The notes: generated from the sequence alone by a model not told the origin. Numbered from the stretch's first letter, positions 1-11,014 are shown. The stretch is DNA of 22,026 nucleotides from Rhizophagus sp. LPA8_4_AMF (GCA_021464525.1 JADRCO010001149.1:1-22026); one strand, 5' to 3'. Numbers and translations are program-made.

Positions 1-116
1 CCATACATTCCCATATATCCTACGTAGAACACGTAAAATTTTGTGGATCTACGCCGAAAATACCATGTGTTTAGTCACAGGGTATTTGGATTTTACGTGG
101 AAAAAATTTCCTGATG
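1..116. repeat. Possible foldback element fragment at window edge
   Basis: Inverted repeats are visible: CACGTAAAAT at 30-39 pairs with ATTTTACGTG at 90-99, and AAATACC at 58-64 pairs with GGTATTT at 81-87. The segment ends where satellite sequence begins near 117, so it may be a small mobile element inserted in, or next to, the satellite. The left side is cut by the window, no target duplication can be tested, and the two stem pairs are not concentric, so the call is weak. Confidence 0.25.
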
Positions 117-1422
117 ACGTTAGCGTATTCTTATTTAGGGCGCATCCATTGAATAGTAAAAAGAATATTAGAATGAGATCAAAACATTTAAATGGTATTT
201 AAAGTTAGCTAAAAAAATAACTAAGAGTAATATATAGTATTTTAATAAAGTTTGAGGTATTGAGTTACAAGAGCTCTTTTTATGATGGCTCCTTTATCTT
301 TATACATCAGCGAGAAGGAGAAGATCTTAGCGTTAATGGCTTTGAATTGAGTTTCAATAATGTCTAACCGTTCCTAATAAATGAGTACGTCAGCATATTC
401 TTAATTAGGACGTATCAATTGGGTAGTAGGTAGAATATTAGAATGAGAGCAAAGCACTTAAATGGTATTTAAAGTTAGCTAAAAAAATAACTAAGAGTAA
501 TATATAGTATTTTAATAAAGTTTGAGGTATTGAGTTACAAGAGCTCTTTTTATGATGGCTCCTTTATCTTTATACATCAGCGAGAAGGAGAAGATCTTAG
601 CGTTAATGGCTTTGAATTGAGTTTCAATAATGTCTAACCGTTCCTAATAAATGGAGTACGTCAGCATATTCTTAATTAGGACGCATCAATTGGGTAGTAA
701 GTAGAATATTAGAATGAGAGCAAAGCACTTAAATAGTATTAAATTAACCAATCCCTATAAAAAATTTTTATCCGAATATTTCCATTATTTCTCCGTGTCT
801 TCCATAAAAATTCCGTGAAAATGATACATTCACGGATATCCGTGTTAGCGAGATGAAAATTTCCATATCAAATTTTTTACAGGGCAATAAAAATAACCTA
901 AGAGTAATATAGTTTTGAGGTATTGAATTACAAGAGCGAGTTCTTTTTATGATGGCTTCTTTATCTTTATACATACATCAGCGAGAAGGATAAGATCTGA
1001 GCGTTAGTGGCTTTGAAATTTGAGTTTTAACAACTTCTAACCCGTTCCTTATAAATGAGTATGTTAGCGTATTGTTATTTAGGTCGCACTCATTGAGTAG
1101 TAGATAATGTGAGCAAAGCATTTAAATGGTATTAAAATTATTCAATAAAAATAACCTAAGAGTAATACAGCATATCTGTATTTATTACAAGAGCGAGTTC
1201 TTTTTATGATGGTTTCATTATCTTTATACATACATCAGCGAGAAGGATAAGATCTGAGCGTTAGTGGGCTTTGAAATTTGAGTTTTAACAATGTCTAACC
1301 CGTTTCTTATAAATGAGTATGTTAGCGTATTCTTATTTAGGTCGCATTCATTGAGTAGTACAGTAGATAATGAGAGCAAAGCATTTATAAATTGGTATTT
1401 AAAATTAGAAATAACTTAAGAG
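117..1422. repeat. Tandem satellite array, about 258-271 bp units
   Basis: A block containing AGAGTAAT, TGAGGTATTGA, CTTTATCTTTATACATCAGC, GCGAGAAGGA, AAGATCT and AATGAGTA recurs head to tail. Using AGAGTAA or AGAGTA as anchor, units start at 224, 494, 901, 1159 and 1419. The spacings are 270, 407, 258 and 260 bp. The 407 bp unit becomes 271 bp once the inserted element at 753-884 and one 4 bp target copy are removed. The first two full units are nearly identical. The later two share their own variants (GAGCGAG, ATACATACATCAGC, GATCTGAGCG), so there are two subfamilies. A partial unit occupies 117-223. I find no long open frame, and the block is less AT-biased than its surroundings. Confidence 0.93.
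753..884. mobile_element. 132 bp MITE-like insertion inside a satellite unit
   Basis: The element starts CCCTATAAAAAATTT and ends AAATTTTTTACAGGG, which is an imperfect terminal inverted repeat. It is flanked by CAAT at 749-752 and 885-888, which fits a 4 bp target duplication. The neighbouring satellite unit shows the uninterrupted site (a single CAAT at 1142-1145). Inside is a perfect 8 bp inverted repeat, TCCGTGAA (812-819) with TTCACGGA (829-836). There is no coding capacity, so it would be a non-autonomous DNA element. The superfamily is not clear from a 4 bp duplication alone. Confidence 0.82.
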
Positions 1423-2329
1423 TAGATTCATTAGATCATTCAAATTATTATTCATAATTAACATTGTATTTGACGAATATGTTACATAATATACTGTATT
1501 ATAGTGATAGGCGAACAATTCAAAAACTTAGTTACATGATTATTTCTATAAATTGGAACGAGTAATCAACCTGCTTTCGATTCATTAATATCCATCATCA
1601 CGATCTTCGTAAAACAACCTAAATTATATGAGTACAACTATCCATAAAATGTTTCACATCACATGATTTTCTCGTGAATCTAAAAATCGGAATGATACGG
1701 AAAGAAAGATTTTGCACAAATAATCACATGAAATCATTTGAAATGATAACCTTAGAAAAGACAGGATTATTAACCTGTGTTTTTGAGTAAAAATGTCGAG
1801 AAAAAAAAAAGGAAAAAGAAAAAAAGATTAACCGGATTGGTGTGTGCGTTTTTATTTTTTTTATTTTGGGCGTAGATAATTTTTGATCTACTTAAAAGAC
1901 CCTTATTTCTAGTTTCAAATTCCCACAGGGAAATTTTTTTTTTAAATTAAAAATTCGACAAGGAAAAAAAAAAAATATTCTTTCTCCGAGTAAAAATAAT
2001 AAATCTAAAGATGAAAATTACGTCATTTATTAATGTACATGAGATTATGAGAAAAATAAAATAAAACTTGTCAACTTTTTACCTTAAATAAATAAGATCA
2101 GGGGGAAAATAAAAATTATGCTAAATAATCTTATCTCTTTCATGTCAAGATTTACTAAATTAAGGAGTGGGGGACGTGTTACCTTGTTATCTTTTGTCAA
2201 TGATCAATATTACCTTTATCGGTTAAAGATGGAACAAATGTGTAACTTTATTAAAAATTTTTTACGATAAAAAATAAATCATTAAAATCTAGTGTTTGTT
2301 TTATTATATAATAAATGTGATATGAAAAT
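1423..2329. other. Non-coding AT-rich spacer
   Basis: The stretch is AT-rich with A/T runs near 1800-1860 and 1925-1975. No open frame of note, RNA gene or element ends were seen. Confidence 0.6.
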
Positions 2330-2600
2330 TTGTGATGAAAAATTCATTTCGCGTTTATATAAATATATATACAGTATATATAAAATATATTTTATACGAT
2401 AATACGATACTAAACTGAAAAACGGGTGTGAATGTGTGACATAATTTAAAGTTTTGATAATTCACACGCATGACATAACATTTACTTATGGTATATATAA
2501 TAATATAAATGGTATATATACTTGTTTAATGTATATATACTGTATGTGTATGTATATGAAAATTTTCACGATATATCATACTGTGTATATATAAAAAAAA
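2330..2600. repeat. TA-rich low-complexity tract
   Basis: Interrupted TATATA and GTATATATA stretches dominate 2350-2400 and 2490-2590. Several TACAGTATATA and TATACTGTATG words occur. There is no strict repeat unit. This is low-complexity DNA likely to be length-polymorphic. Confidence 0.7.
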
Positions 2601-3308
2601 TTTCATTCATTATTTGTAATTATTTTTAAACGGTTTTTATCATTTGAATATTCATTTACGCACAAAAAGAGTCGTTAATGATTCATTTATTTTGAAATAA
2701 ACAAACAAATAAATAAAAAGCCATTTATTTCACATACTTCACATGGAAAAAAGTACTTTTTGGTAATCACAAAAAAAAAAAAAGAAAATATATCAAAATA
2801 ACTAAATCAAAAAAAAAAAAAAATTTTTTCTTATACGCGTTTTTTTTTGGGGTCGTTCATAATGTTTAAATTCTATTGGATTGTAATTATTGTTACATAA
2901 TGCAATGGAATTGGCGTCACTGCATTTGTAAGGCGATAAAAAAAAAAATGTGACCAACACCGGGATTTGAATTTCTTTTTGGAAAAGTGAGCAAGGTTTC
3001 TTATCATATTTAGTTTGATTGATTTTGAATAGAAATCTTTTTAGATTTAAAAAATAACACAGTAACATTTTTTCAATATATTAAATAAAATTTATTTATT
3101 GAAAAAAAAAATCAATTATCTTTTAAAGGATTAAATTCAAATCTCTTTTGAAAAAAAAAAATATATACATAATGTACAGTAAAACTTATGCATAAACCAA
3201 TTAACCACTCAGAATTATAATTTATAATCTGCTTTTTTTAAGTTATAAATTAATTTCAATGTGACACACCAATAAAACAAAAAAGAAATTTATCAAAAAA
3301 AAAAAATA

Positions 3309-3348
<40 letters not shown>

Positions 3349-3910
3349 TAATAATAAATTTCTTATTAAAGAATTGTTTGAATGAAAGAAGAAAAAAAAA
3401 AGAAATAAAAAAAAACTTTTTTTTTTAAACGAATAAAAAACCTTTTTTAAAATCTTTCATTCATTCCTTTTTTTTTTCTTTTTTCTTTTTTTTTTAAAAA
3501 AAAAATATTTTAATAATGATAATAATGAATGTAAGGCGTACATTTATTACTCATTTATAATCAATCACAAGCAAGCTTATGAAATTCAAATTTCAATTTT
3601 TTATTCATTTTATAATTTTCACATTATAATCGTAACCGATCGGAACTTTTTTTATTGAAATCGACGAAATGAGTTTTGGTGATTCATAATTTGTAACCAA
3701 TAACCAATCGAAAAAAAAAACTCATCTTTTTTCAATATAACAATGTAAGAAGCCTTTTAACCTTGTAAAGACGTTTTGTAAAACAATATAAAGTCTAATG
3801 CAATTAAAGAGATCGGAGGGGAACGAATAATATTTTAACATATGCAAAACGTGAATATCATAAATTAAATACTGTATATTTTTGACCTTTAAAAAAAAAA
3901 AATATATGAA
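2601..3910. other. Non-coding spacer rich in A and T homopolymers
   Basis: Many A or T runs of 8-14 bases occur. At 3309-3335 there is a run of about 27 T followed directly by about 13 A (3336-3348), and the zone 3280-3500 is almost only A/T runs. Short open frames here consist largely of F, K, Y and I codons from these runs and are not credible genes. A tRNA T-loop-like word near 2957-2972 has no matching stem. Confidence 0.6.
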
Positions 3911-3916
3911 CAGGTT

Positions 3917-4103
3917 CTGCGCCATAACCTAAAATATTTTTATTAGAGCTCTCTTTATTAGTCATATATTATTATTAAAAATACTTTTTTTTTTACAAAG
4001 CTGCTGCGCCATTTCCTAATAACGGGATCCTGCGCCATTTCTTAATATCCTACTTTGGCTACTGCGCCATTTTCTATCGGAATCCGGTTGGATACTGCGG
4101 CAT
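3917..4103. repeat. Cluster of CTGCGCCAT motifs
   Basis: The 9-mer CTGCGCCAT occurs at 3917, 4004, 4030 and 4062. A one-base variant, CTGCGGCAT, is at 4095. The last four are spaced 26, 32 and 33 bp. Three of the copies are followed by TTCCTAATA, TTCTTAATA or ATCCTTACTA-like words, and GGGATCC or GGAATCC words precede two of the copies. GC content stands out against the flanks. A single further copy lies at 20622-20630 in this window. It is a short degenerate tandem repeat, either a dispersed repeat or a protein-binding cluster. Confidence 0.7.
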
Positions 4104-5256
4104 ATCCTTACTACGAATTTTTACCTTTCAAAATACTAATTCGTTCATTAGGTAATTACTTTTTAATTAAATTAATTAAATTGAAATTCTTTGTAGAATA
4201 ACTGTTAATTAGAATTGCTAAATGATAATAATACGCACAGTTTGTATATCCTATATTCAAAGAGTTAAGTTGCACTACTTTAGAAGATCACATTTACACA
4301 AGAAATGCAAGGGCCACCTCAAATATTTTCACACCTCAAATAATGTCACTCAATTCTCACCACATGGACCTACAAAAAGTAAACAAAAAAATCCTGCTGC
4401 GTTGCATTAAATAATCATTGATTAATAACCGACCTACTGTGACTCGGAAAAACAATTTACAAGTCAACCATTTCCTCGGTAGTGTATTATTTAATACATT
4501 TCGGTATTTTTCGGTATTTTCCATTGTCATATTTTAAAAGAATTAAAAAGTACCCATGAAAAAAAATATAAAAAAATATGAAAATTGATAATAACGGATT
4601 ATACAATTACGGTTAGAAAGAATTGAACCGATGATGATTTCATCACATGATAAATTATTTGAAATGCAGGTTCGTGCATGAAATTATGGAATATGCCAGA
4701 AAAAAAAATTATAAAAAAAATTTCAATAATTTACCAGAAATTTCATTTTATATCATTTGTATCATCAGAACCCTGGATTTTTTTTTTTAAAAAAAAAAAC
4801 TTTATCAGATTCTTACTAATTTATTTTAATTTTCATTGTCAAAAAGAATAAAATTGTTCATATTCGTGCATCTTTTTGGAGAATTATGCAATTTGGCGGA
4901 TTATAATCTAAATTATAGTCAATGTTACACGAAAATCATACTTTGTGTATGTTGTTAAGATATATTATAGGTATCTGTTACTCTTATAAGCCTCCTTTTT
5001 TTTAAAATAATTTCGGACAAAAAGAAAATATTTGATGTCGATGATCAATTTGTTAATTTATTTTAGTCACTTCTTTTTTAGCATGGTTTTACAAGGTGAC
5101 TACTCATCCCTATCTGCTATTTATTTATAATAAATATTTGTATTATCTTTTTATAAAATGAATATGTGTGATATACTTATATATACTTTAGTACAAAAAA
5201 AATGTAGTGGAAAAAATAAAAATCATCATAAATATATTAAAATTCGTCATAGATAA
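4104..5256. other. Non-coding spacer
   Basis: This AT-rich stretch has no supported gene. The best open frame (plus, 4222-4410, 62 codons) has no recognisable domain. TTTCGGTATT is repeated at 4499-4520. No transposon ends were recognised. Confidence 0.5.
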
Positions 5257-5341
5257 GCAAGTAAATATGTACAAGTAAAGAAAGTACAAGTAAAAAAGCA
5301 CAAGTAGAACGTACAAGAAATTGTACAAGTATAAGTACAGG
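5257..5341. repeat. GTACAAGTA minisatellite
   Basis: Five or six imperfect copies of a 12-16 bp unit with core GTACAAGTA or GCACAAGTA occur between 5257 and 5341, with A-rich spacers of varying length. Confidence 0.75.
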
Positions 5342-5476
5342 TTTTTTAAGAACCAATAATTATTAAGAATTAATATATTTGGCGAAAAAAAAAAAAAATG
5401 TGAAAAAAGTTTTAACGAATATTAGTAGTTTTATATATACTTCCTTTTGTATATTTTTATATTTTTTTTTTAAAAA

Positions 5477-5509
5477 GGATTTGTAACGGATTTGTAACTG
5501 ATTTGTAAC
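5477..5509. repeat. Three-copy 11 bp repeat
   Basis: GGATTTGTAAC occurs at 5477-5487 and 5488-5498, and TGATTTGTAAC follows at 5499-5509. GATAAAACGGATAAA words come next. Confidence 0.8.
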
Positions 5510-5592
5510 GGATAAAACGGATAAAAATATTATAGTGAAAAACCTTCTTATGCATATTAGAATATTTATCGGTTTAAACGAATTTTGTTTTC

Positions 5593-5618
5593 ATTTTATT
5601 TTATTTTATTTTATTTTT
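5593..5618. repeat. ATTTT pentanucleotide microsatellite
   Basis: Five direct copies of ATTTT, then TTCTAGATTT-type words downstream to about 5670. Confidence 0.85.
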
Positions 5619-6642
5619 GGATTTTTTGTTTCTGAATTTTATTTCTAGATTTTGTTTCTAGATTTATTTTAAAGGAAGATCAATTCCTTTAATATATATA
5701 ATTATTAATAAAAACTCTTACAAACCAATAATCAAAATCAAAAAAAAAATAATCAAAAATCAAAAGTAATAGAAATAATTTTCGCACAATCCGTAGTAAG
5801 AATTACTAAATCTTTTTGACAACTGACACTTACACTAAATACTATTTAACTTAACCATTTTAGTATATTCATTTCCTATCGTAATTTAAATTAGGTAACT
5901 AGTAATCTAGTATTTTTAAACCTAAAAGATAGTTTTATGTAATGCAAAATATGTTTCATGTTGTATTCCCTTTAATTACTTAAATGTTTTGCATATTATT
6001 ACTTACCCCTTCTCTCCCCCTTTTTTTGTGCAAATCATCGTAAGTTTTCTTACTTTGAACGCTAAAAAGGTAGGAAAAAAATTTCATAGATAATCAAAAA
6101 AAATAACTGATGCGCCACGGGACATAATTTTTTGAATTGATACGAACTTTTTTCTTTTTAAATTTTTATTTGATAAAATATAATATTTTGAACTTTTGGT
6201 AAAAACGAATATATATTTTTTTTTTTTTTGGTTTTTTTTTTTGTTCTATGAATATAATATATCTGATATGGATTTTTATGAGATATTTTTTTTTTTTTAA
6301 TGAAACCCCATCTATACTATATAAATATGTGAATGATTATAAAATGAATATAATAATAAAAAAATACTTTTTTGATAAAATGTAATATAAAATAATTAAT
6401 GAAAATACTTTTGAAAGAGAGAGAAGAAAGAGAGGAAAAAAAAATAAATAATGAAAAAAAAAACATTTTTTTTTGGATAAAAAATATGTACAATGAAAGC
6501 AAAAATAAAAATAAAAATAAAAAATAATAATAATTTTTTAAAATAAAAAAATAATATGCAAAAAAATAAGGTAATAAAAAAAATTTAAACCGAAAAAAAA
6601 TAAAATTTTTTTTAAAAAAAAACGAAAATTGAAACGACAATA
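5619..6642. other. 3' flank of the F-box-like gene, non-coding
   Basis: The stretch is AT-rich with long T or A runs (6215-6245, 6285-6300, 6440-6620). The minus-strand open frame at 6317-6646 is almost all F, L, Y, I and K and mirrors these runs, so it is not annotated. The gene's poly(A) site should lie here, since TTTATT on the plus strand (AATAAA on minus) occurs near 6165. Confidence 0.5.
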
Positions 6643-8025
6643 TCACATCACTTTTTTAAGATAATTTTCACCAAGTATATTAAATACTCGTAAACTTTCA
6701 ATTCTCTCACCAATTTGTTCAATCAAATCTTTGCTCAAACCCCAATAACTCTTTAATTTCCATCTCCACATGGCTTCTTTTGCTTGAATCTCATATTCGT
6801 AACGAGGTTGTGGATAATGTAAAGCCCATTCAGACCAACTTTCTGAAATCAAATGAATTTCTTGTAATTTTGTACAAGAAAATAAAGGTATAAAAACATC
6901 CAATAGAACAGATTGTGATATATAATCCAAATCTACCGCCAAAGTTTGAAGTGATTTATGACAAAGTGATAAAAGGGATAAAAGACCATTATGAGTAAAA
7001 GTTGATTGACTTGTTTTACCAATATAAATATGTTTTATATCTGCTGATATATGTTGATTAAAAGAGATTTGAGATGGATGTGGTAAAATTAAAGAATTAT
7101 TTGGTGAAGAATCACTATCAACATCAAAATCGGATAAATTATCATCTAATAATTCATCACAATACGCTTCATCAACTTCATCATTATCATTCATCATCAT
7201 AATAAAATCCGAATCATTTAAATCAACCCCTTCTAAATAAATTCTTTCAAGTTTTTTACAATTTTTTAATAATTCAAGTATTGAAAATCCAGTAATATTT
7301 TCGGTAGGATTCATTCCACCATAACCGGCATTAAATTCGATTAAAGTATCTTTAACGTGAGGGATAACATGTTGTAATATACCTTGGTCGGTAAAATTTG
7401 ATCCACTTAAAGATAATTTTTGTAATCCACCATAAATTCCCTTACGTTTATCGACCAATAAAGAAAAATGAGGTAAAAGTTCACCTAATAAATCATCATT
7501 AAAAGATGAATGACTTGAATCTAATTTGAGCTCTTTTAAACCTTTCCATATCATTAAATTCTTTGCAACTTGTTTATAAGTAATCTCTTTTCCTACATGA
7601 CAAATATGACAAAAATTTAATTTATCATCAATTGAAATTCCAATCAAAGGTTGTGATGAAAATAAATTTTGTAGAATTTCCAAAGTTTTTAATAAACCAC
7701 CAGAGTTCATATTTGACATTGATATAGGACATATAGTAATCCTTCTTACGAATGATTTATAATCAAACATTAATTTATCCGGTGATGTTGATAATATATT
7801 GAAGATTATTCTTTCCTCAGGTTCCATTAAATATAAATGTTTCCATATATAAGGAATTGAAATTTTTGCAAATAAACGATTAACGAAAATTAATTGAGAC
7901 CCGGTTAATGTTGATGATGTATTTTTTATGGCTACTCTTATGATAAGTTCTATAATATCATAAGGTAGTTTGGTTATCGGAAATTTTTTACTTGAATTTT
8001 TCATTCGTATCATTTTTGAAACCAT
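6643..8025 (-). CDS. F-box/LRR-like protein, 460 aa
   Basis: This is a single uninterrupted frame with an ATG at 8023-8025 and a TGA stop at 6643-6645. Residues about 14-65 read as an F-box-like motif: FPITKLPYDIIELIIR, then VNRLFAKISIPYIWKHLYL, with the usual LP...I/L..I start and W-L-L end. Such motifs recruit Skp1, so the expected role is the substrate-receptor subunit of an SCF-type ubiquitin ligase. The rest resembles degenerate leucine-rich repeats: LKELKLDSSHSS (163-174), LQKLSLSGSNFTDQGI (201-216), LERIYLEGVDLNDSDF (259-274), IKHIYIGKTSQ (330-340) and LQTLAVDLDYIS (359-370). A very acidic insert (about 277-307, rich in D and E) splits the repeats. No signal peptide or membrane segment was seen. 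The family call is firm in style but rests on reading, not a profile search. The substrate is unknown, and there is no neighbour with a linked role. Confidence 0.85.
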   Translation of the reverse strand: MVSKMIRMKNSSKKFPITKLPYDIIELIIRVAIKNTSSTLTGSQLIFVNRLFAKISIPYIWKHLYLMEPEERIIFNILSTSPDKLMFDYKSFVRRITICPISMSNMNSGGLLKTLEILQNLFSSQPLIGISIDDKLNFCHICHVGKEITYKQVAKNLMIWKGLKELKLDSSHSSFNDDLLGELLPHFSLLVDKRKGIYGGLQKLSLSGSNFTDQGILQHVIPHVKDTLIEFNAGYGGMNPTENITGFSILELLKNCKKLERIYLEGVDLNDSDFIMMMNDNDEVDEAYCDELLDDNLSDFDVDSDSSPNNSLILPHPSQISFNQHISADIKHIYIGKTSQSTFTHNGLLSLLSLCHKSLQTLAVDLDYISQSVLLDVFIPLFSCTKLQEIHLISESWSEWALHYPQPRYEYEIQAKEAMWRWKLKSYWGLSKDLIEQIGERIESLRVFNILGENYLKKVM

Positions 8026-8070
8026 TTTTTCAAAAAATAAAAAAATAAAGTGTCTTTGAAGGAAAACTAT

Positions 8071-8102
8071 TTTCTCTTTCTTTCTTTCTTTCTTTTTTTT
8101 TT
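8071..8102. repeat. CTTT microsatellite just upstream of the F-box-like start
   Basis: Tandem CTTT repeats followed by a T run lie 46-77 bp before the ATG. On the coding strand this is a GAAA polypurine tract, probably within the 5' untranslated region or core promoter. Pyrimidine/purine tracts are common at fungal promoters, but function here is only inferred. Confidence 0.6.
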
Positions 8103-9340
8103 CAAAAGTGAAATCCCCAAATTTCTTTTTTAAAAAAAAGAAAATTTTGAAGAAAAAAATAATAATATAGAGAAAAAAAATACGGACTAAAAAAAAAAAG
8201 AGAGAGAAAGGAAAAGAGAATTTTTTTTTTTAAACTGAAAAAATTCAAAATAAAATCGAGAAACGTTATATATAAACCAAAAAAAAATTTGCGCCCATAA
8301 TAAAAATAATATATCAAATATATTATTATTATTTTAAAACACGAAAAATAAAATAAACAATATAAATAAAATAATATAAAAAAATGTGTTGTTGTTGTCA
8401 ATATAAATTAGGAAATTATCTGCAGATATATTTTTAATGTGTCAACATCATTATTAATAATAATTAATTATTTATATTAGATTATATATATTAGAATACT
8501 TATTCATATTATGCTGGTATTACCGCATAAAGTATGTGTGAAATAAATGAGGGAAATTGGGGAAATTGGCGCGATTCTTGTGATTCTCGTGATATTTTGG
8601 GGTAAAAACCCCATTTACTAAAATTAAAATTACTTTAATTTCACCAAATTTATTATCACGTCCGTCACATCCGTAAAGCCCGTTATTAAAATAATGCTGT
8701 GCCCCATCAATTAGATTACTACATTTTATACATTTTATTTTATTTCTTTCATTCTTTTTTCTCTCTTTTATTATTTCTATGAAGATTTCTATTTTTATAA
8801 AATGAATATTTTAGATTTTTCGGACAACACAAGATGTGGCAAAGTCTTGGATCAACATTTTAAAAATAGGAACATTGGGACAACAAATAATACCGGATTT
8901 ATATCTGATAATATTATTTTTAATATTATTTTTTCGATTTTTCGATTTTTGATTATATTTTGATACGTTTGGACTTTGGAACTACGTTTGAAACTACGTT
9001 TTGGAGAGGGAAATAAAGAATGATAAATGGAAAGAATGAAAAACTTTACAAATTATAAAAGACCGGAATCACTGGATATATTATATTATATATTATATAT
9101 TGTGTGTGATTTGACTTTGTTTAATTGTTTCAGCCCAGAGTTTTTCATCCGCAGTATCCTACTTGACCACCATTTTTAGTTTAAATTGAATACTTATAAT
9201 GTGCACAGACAAAATAAACAATTCTTTTTATAAGAAAAAAAGAACGACCACAAAAAAAAAAAGAATTGTTTGTCCTCCTTTAAAGTATTCCTAAATATTC
9301 CTTTATACTATTACTTACTAATTAAAGTAATAATAGCATA
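8103..9340. other. Non-coding spacer upstream of the F-box-like gene
   Basis: A/T-rich with no supported gene. The minus frame at 8102-8401 is homopolymer-derived. A perfect small hairpin, TGGGG (8598-8602) with CCCCA (8609-8613), lies in a slightly GC-richer patch at 8550-8710. AGATGTGGCAAAGTCTTGG (from 8831) is a complex-looking word in an otherwise bland area, but it could not be assigned. Confidence 0.5.
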
Positions 9341-9401
9341 ACAACAACCACAACAACAACAACCAACAACAACAACAACAACAAAAACAAAAACAACAAA
9401 T
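9341..9401. repeat. CAA microsatellite
   Basis: An interrupted run of CAA and ACAACAACC units grades into CAAAAACAAA. It sits in no open gene, so it is not a polyglutamine or polyasparagine tract of a recognised protein. Confidence 0.85.
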
Positions 9402-10260
9402 ATAAAAATAACCTTCATATTTGTTTTCGTATCTAATGGTTTCACATATTAAACCCCAACCGTTTAACAAAAAATATCATAATATTGTTTTTGTGTTTTC
9501 ATTTACTTTATCATATCTTCCAATTAAATTTAAACAAGTTTTTTACACAAAAAACTGAATTTTCGGAAAAATATAAATGAATAGTAATAATAAAAAAGTT
9601 GTACTATACTTGAATGTATTTGTAATTTATCCTTAATCATGTGAACATTTATATTTCTAATTGGTTGAAAAGTTCGGAGAATCTGATCCATTATTGGAAC
9701 CTATTTTCCTTAAAAGGTAAAAAATCTTTATGGGAGCCCCATAAATCATTGTTCAATCTCTTTGATATCTTTTTGTGTTTAAAAAAAAAAGCATATCTGT
9801 TTATCGTGTGAATTTCGTTTCGTCATAAAACATTTTAAACTTTGTAAGTTTGTATGCTTTGTATGCCATTTGTATGAGTCATGAGATGTCATGAGATCAT
9901 CATCGAATCATTTCATTTTGAACGTTAAAATTTCTAAACGAAACATATAAACTTGTCACATATGGTAGGTTTCGAACCCTATCATGATCGATTTACATAC
10001 ATTACATACGCCTTGTTTTGTTCTCCTGATCAAATTTTAAGAGAAAACATTCTTTAAAGTTATTTATACTCGGCTTTTTTATTTTAAAACAAAGTTGAAT
10101 CGAATTCTATTGTTTATCATGCAAAAGAAAAAAGAAGGTTCAGGAGAGAGAATTTCTTTTCTTATTGTTCTTAAATAATTGTTTTAACGCAGTTATTTCG
10201 CTTGTTCGATCATTTTGATTATTATAAATTTTTCGAAAAAAAATGAATATATGAGATACA
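9402..10260. other. Non-coding spacer
   Basis: No gene was found. A perfect 8 bp palindrome arm pair, TTTATGGG (9727-9734) with CCCATAAA (9738-9745), was noted. A tRNA T-arm-like word near 9965-9983 lacks the rest of a tRNA. Confidence 0.5.
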
Positions 10261-10263
10261 GTA

Positions 10264-10375
10264 CAATATATATATATATATATATAATATATTATACAGG
10301 ATATAGTAGAACAGATAATACATAATATTATATATATATATATATAATATATATTTAATATATACATACATCACA
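10264..10375. repeat. Paired TA microsatellites
   Basis: Two TATATATA tracts (about 10265-10292 and 10328-10372) are separated by about 35 bp. Open frames across them on the minus strand are I/Y repeats of the same tract in different frames and are not genes. Confidence 0.85.
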
Positions 10376-11014
10376 TATATCGTACAAAAAAGGAAGAATA
10401 ATGTGAGTAATGTGGAATTATGGAATTCGTAAAATAAAACTGCTTTATTCTGTTGTACGATACTGCCAAATGCCAATACGTTACCAAGTAATTTAATTTA
10501 TTTATTTCCTGAAATTTGATTTATAATAATCACCAAAATTATCACAAATTAAAAATGTCACTCAATCACTTTACCTTATAAGGTAAAAGCATTTTCACTT
10601 TTTTGCATGTATAAACCTAATAAAGCAAGTAATTACAAGTCAATTTTTGAAACTATTGACATAATATATAAAATATGGGGTAAAATGGCTTTTTTTCAAG
10701 TTTTGATAGGTTATCTATTATTTATAATAATCAATTGCGGAGATGAAACTTTATTTTTTTTTTTTCTGTGGAGAAATATTGTAATCCCTATTTATGTATT
10801 CTGCGGTGTAATATCTACGGATTTACAATGTAAATTCTACGGTTAAATTAAAAAAAAGAAGGATTGACTGCGCATTTTCTGTTATATTATATGAAAATAC
10901 CGGATATTTTTTTTACTTAACTTTATCAACAAAATTGGCATGAATGTAATATGATTATTTAAATAAACATTTACAAAACATTACATCGTTTTTTTTTCTT
11001 TTTGAGAAATATTT
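10376..11014. other. Spacer with one doubtful short frame
   Basis: A plus frame at 10607-10846 (79 codons) has a hydrophobic stretch but no recognised domain and includes a T run coding for FFFFF. I see no support for it as a gene. Nothing else was identified. Confidence 0.45.

Noticed and set aside
117..1422. CRISPR array
   Set aside because: Units are about 260 bp with no short direct repeat plus unique spacer pattern; it is a satellite in a eukaryotic context.
2957..2972. tRNA T-loop-like word (reverse complement of TTCAAATCCCGG)
   Set aside because: The 5' half of the T stem does not pair, and no anticodon or D arm is found.
2802..3068. 88-codon minus frame
   Set aside because: No domain, ends in poly-F/poly-K from A/T runs; likely chance.
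6317..6646. 109-codon minus frame after the F-box-like gene
   Set aside because: Almost entirely F, L, Y, I, K from A/T runs and overlapping the stop of the real gene; no domain.
8102..8401. 99-codon minus frame upstream of the F-box-like gene
   Set aside because: Homopolymer-derived composition (F, Y, L, K); no domain and no plausible role.
9965..9983. GGTTTCGAACCC word, like a tRNA T arm
   Set aside because: The stem register is wrong on both strands and no cloverleaf can be drawn with the flanks.
10140..10476. Two overlapping minus frames rich in I and Y
   Set aside because: Translations of the TA microsatellites in different frames.
10607..10846. 79-codon plus frame with a hydrophobic segment
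   Set aside because: No recognisable family, includes a T-run coding stretch; insufficient support for a gene.
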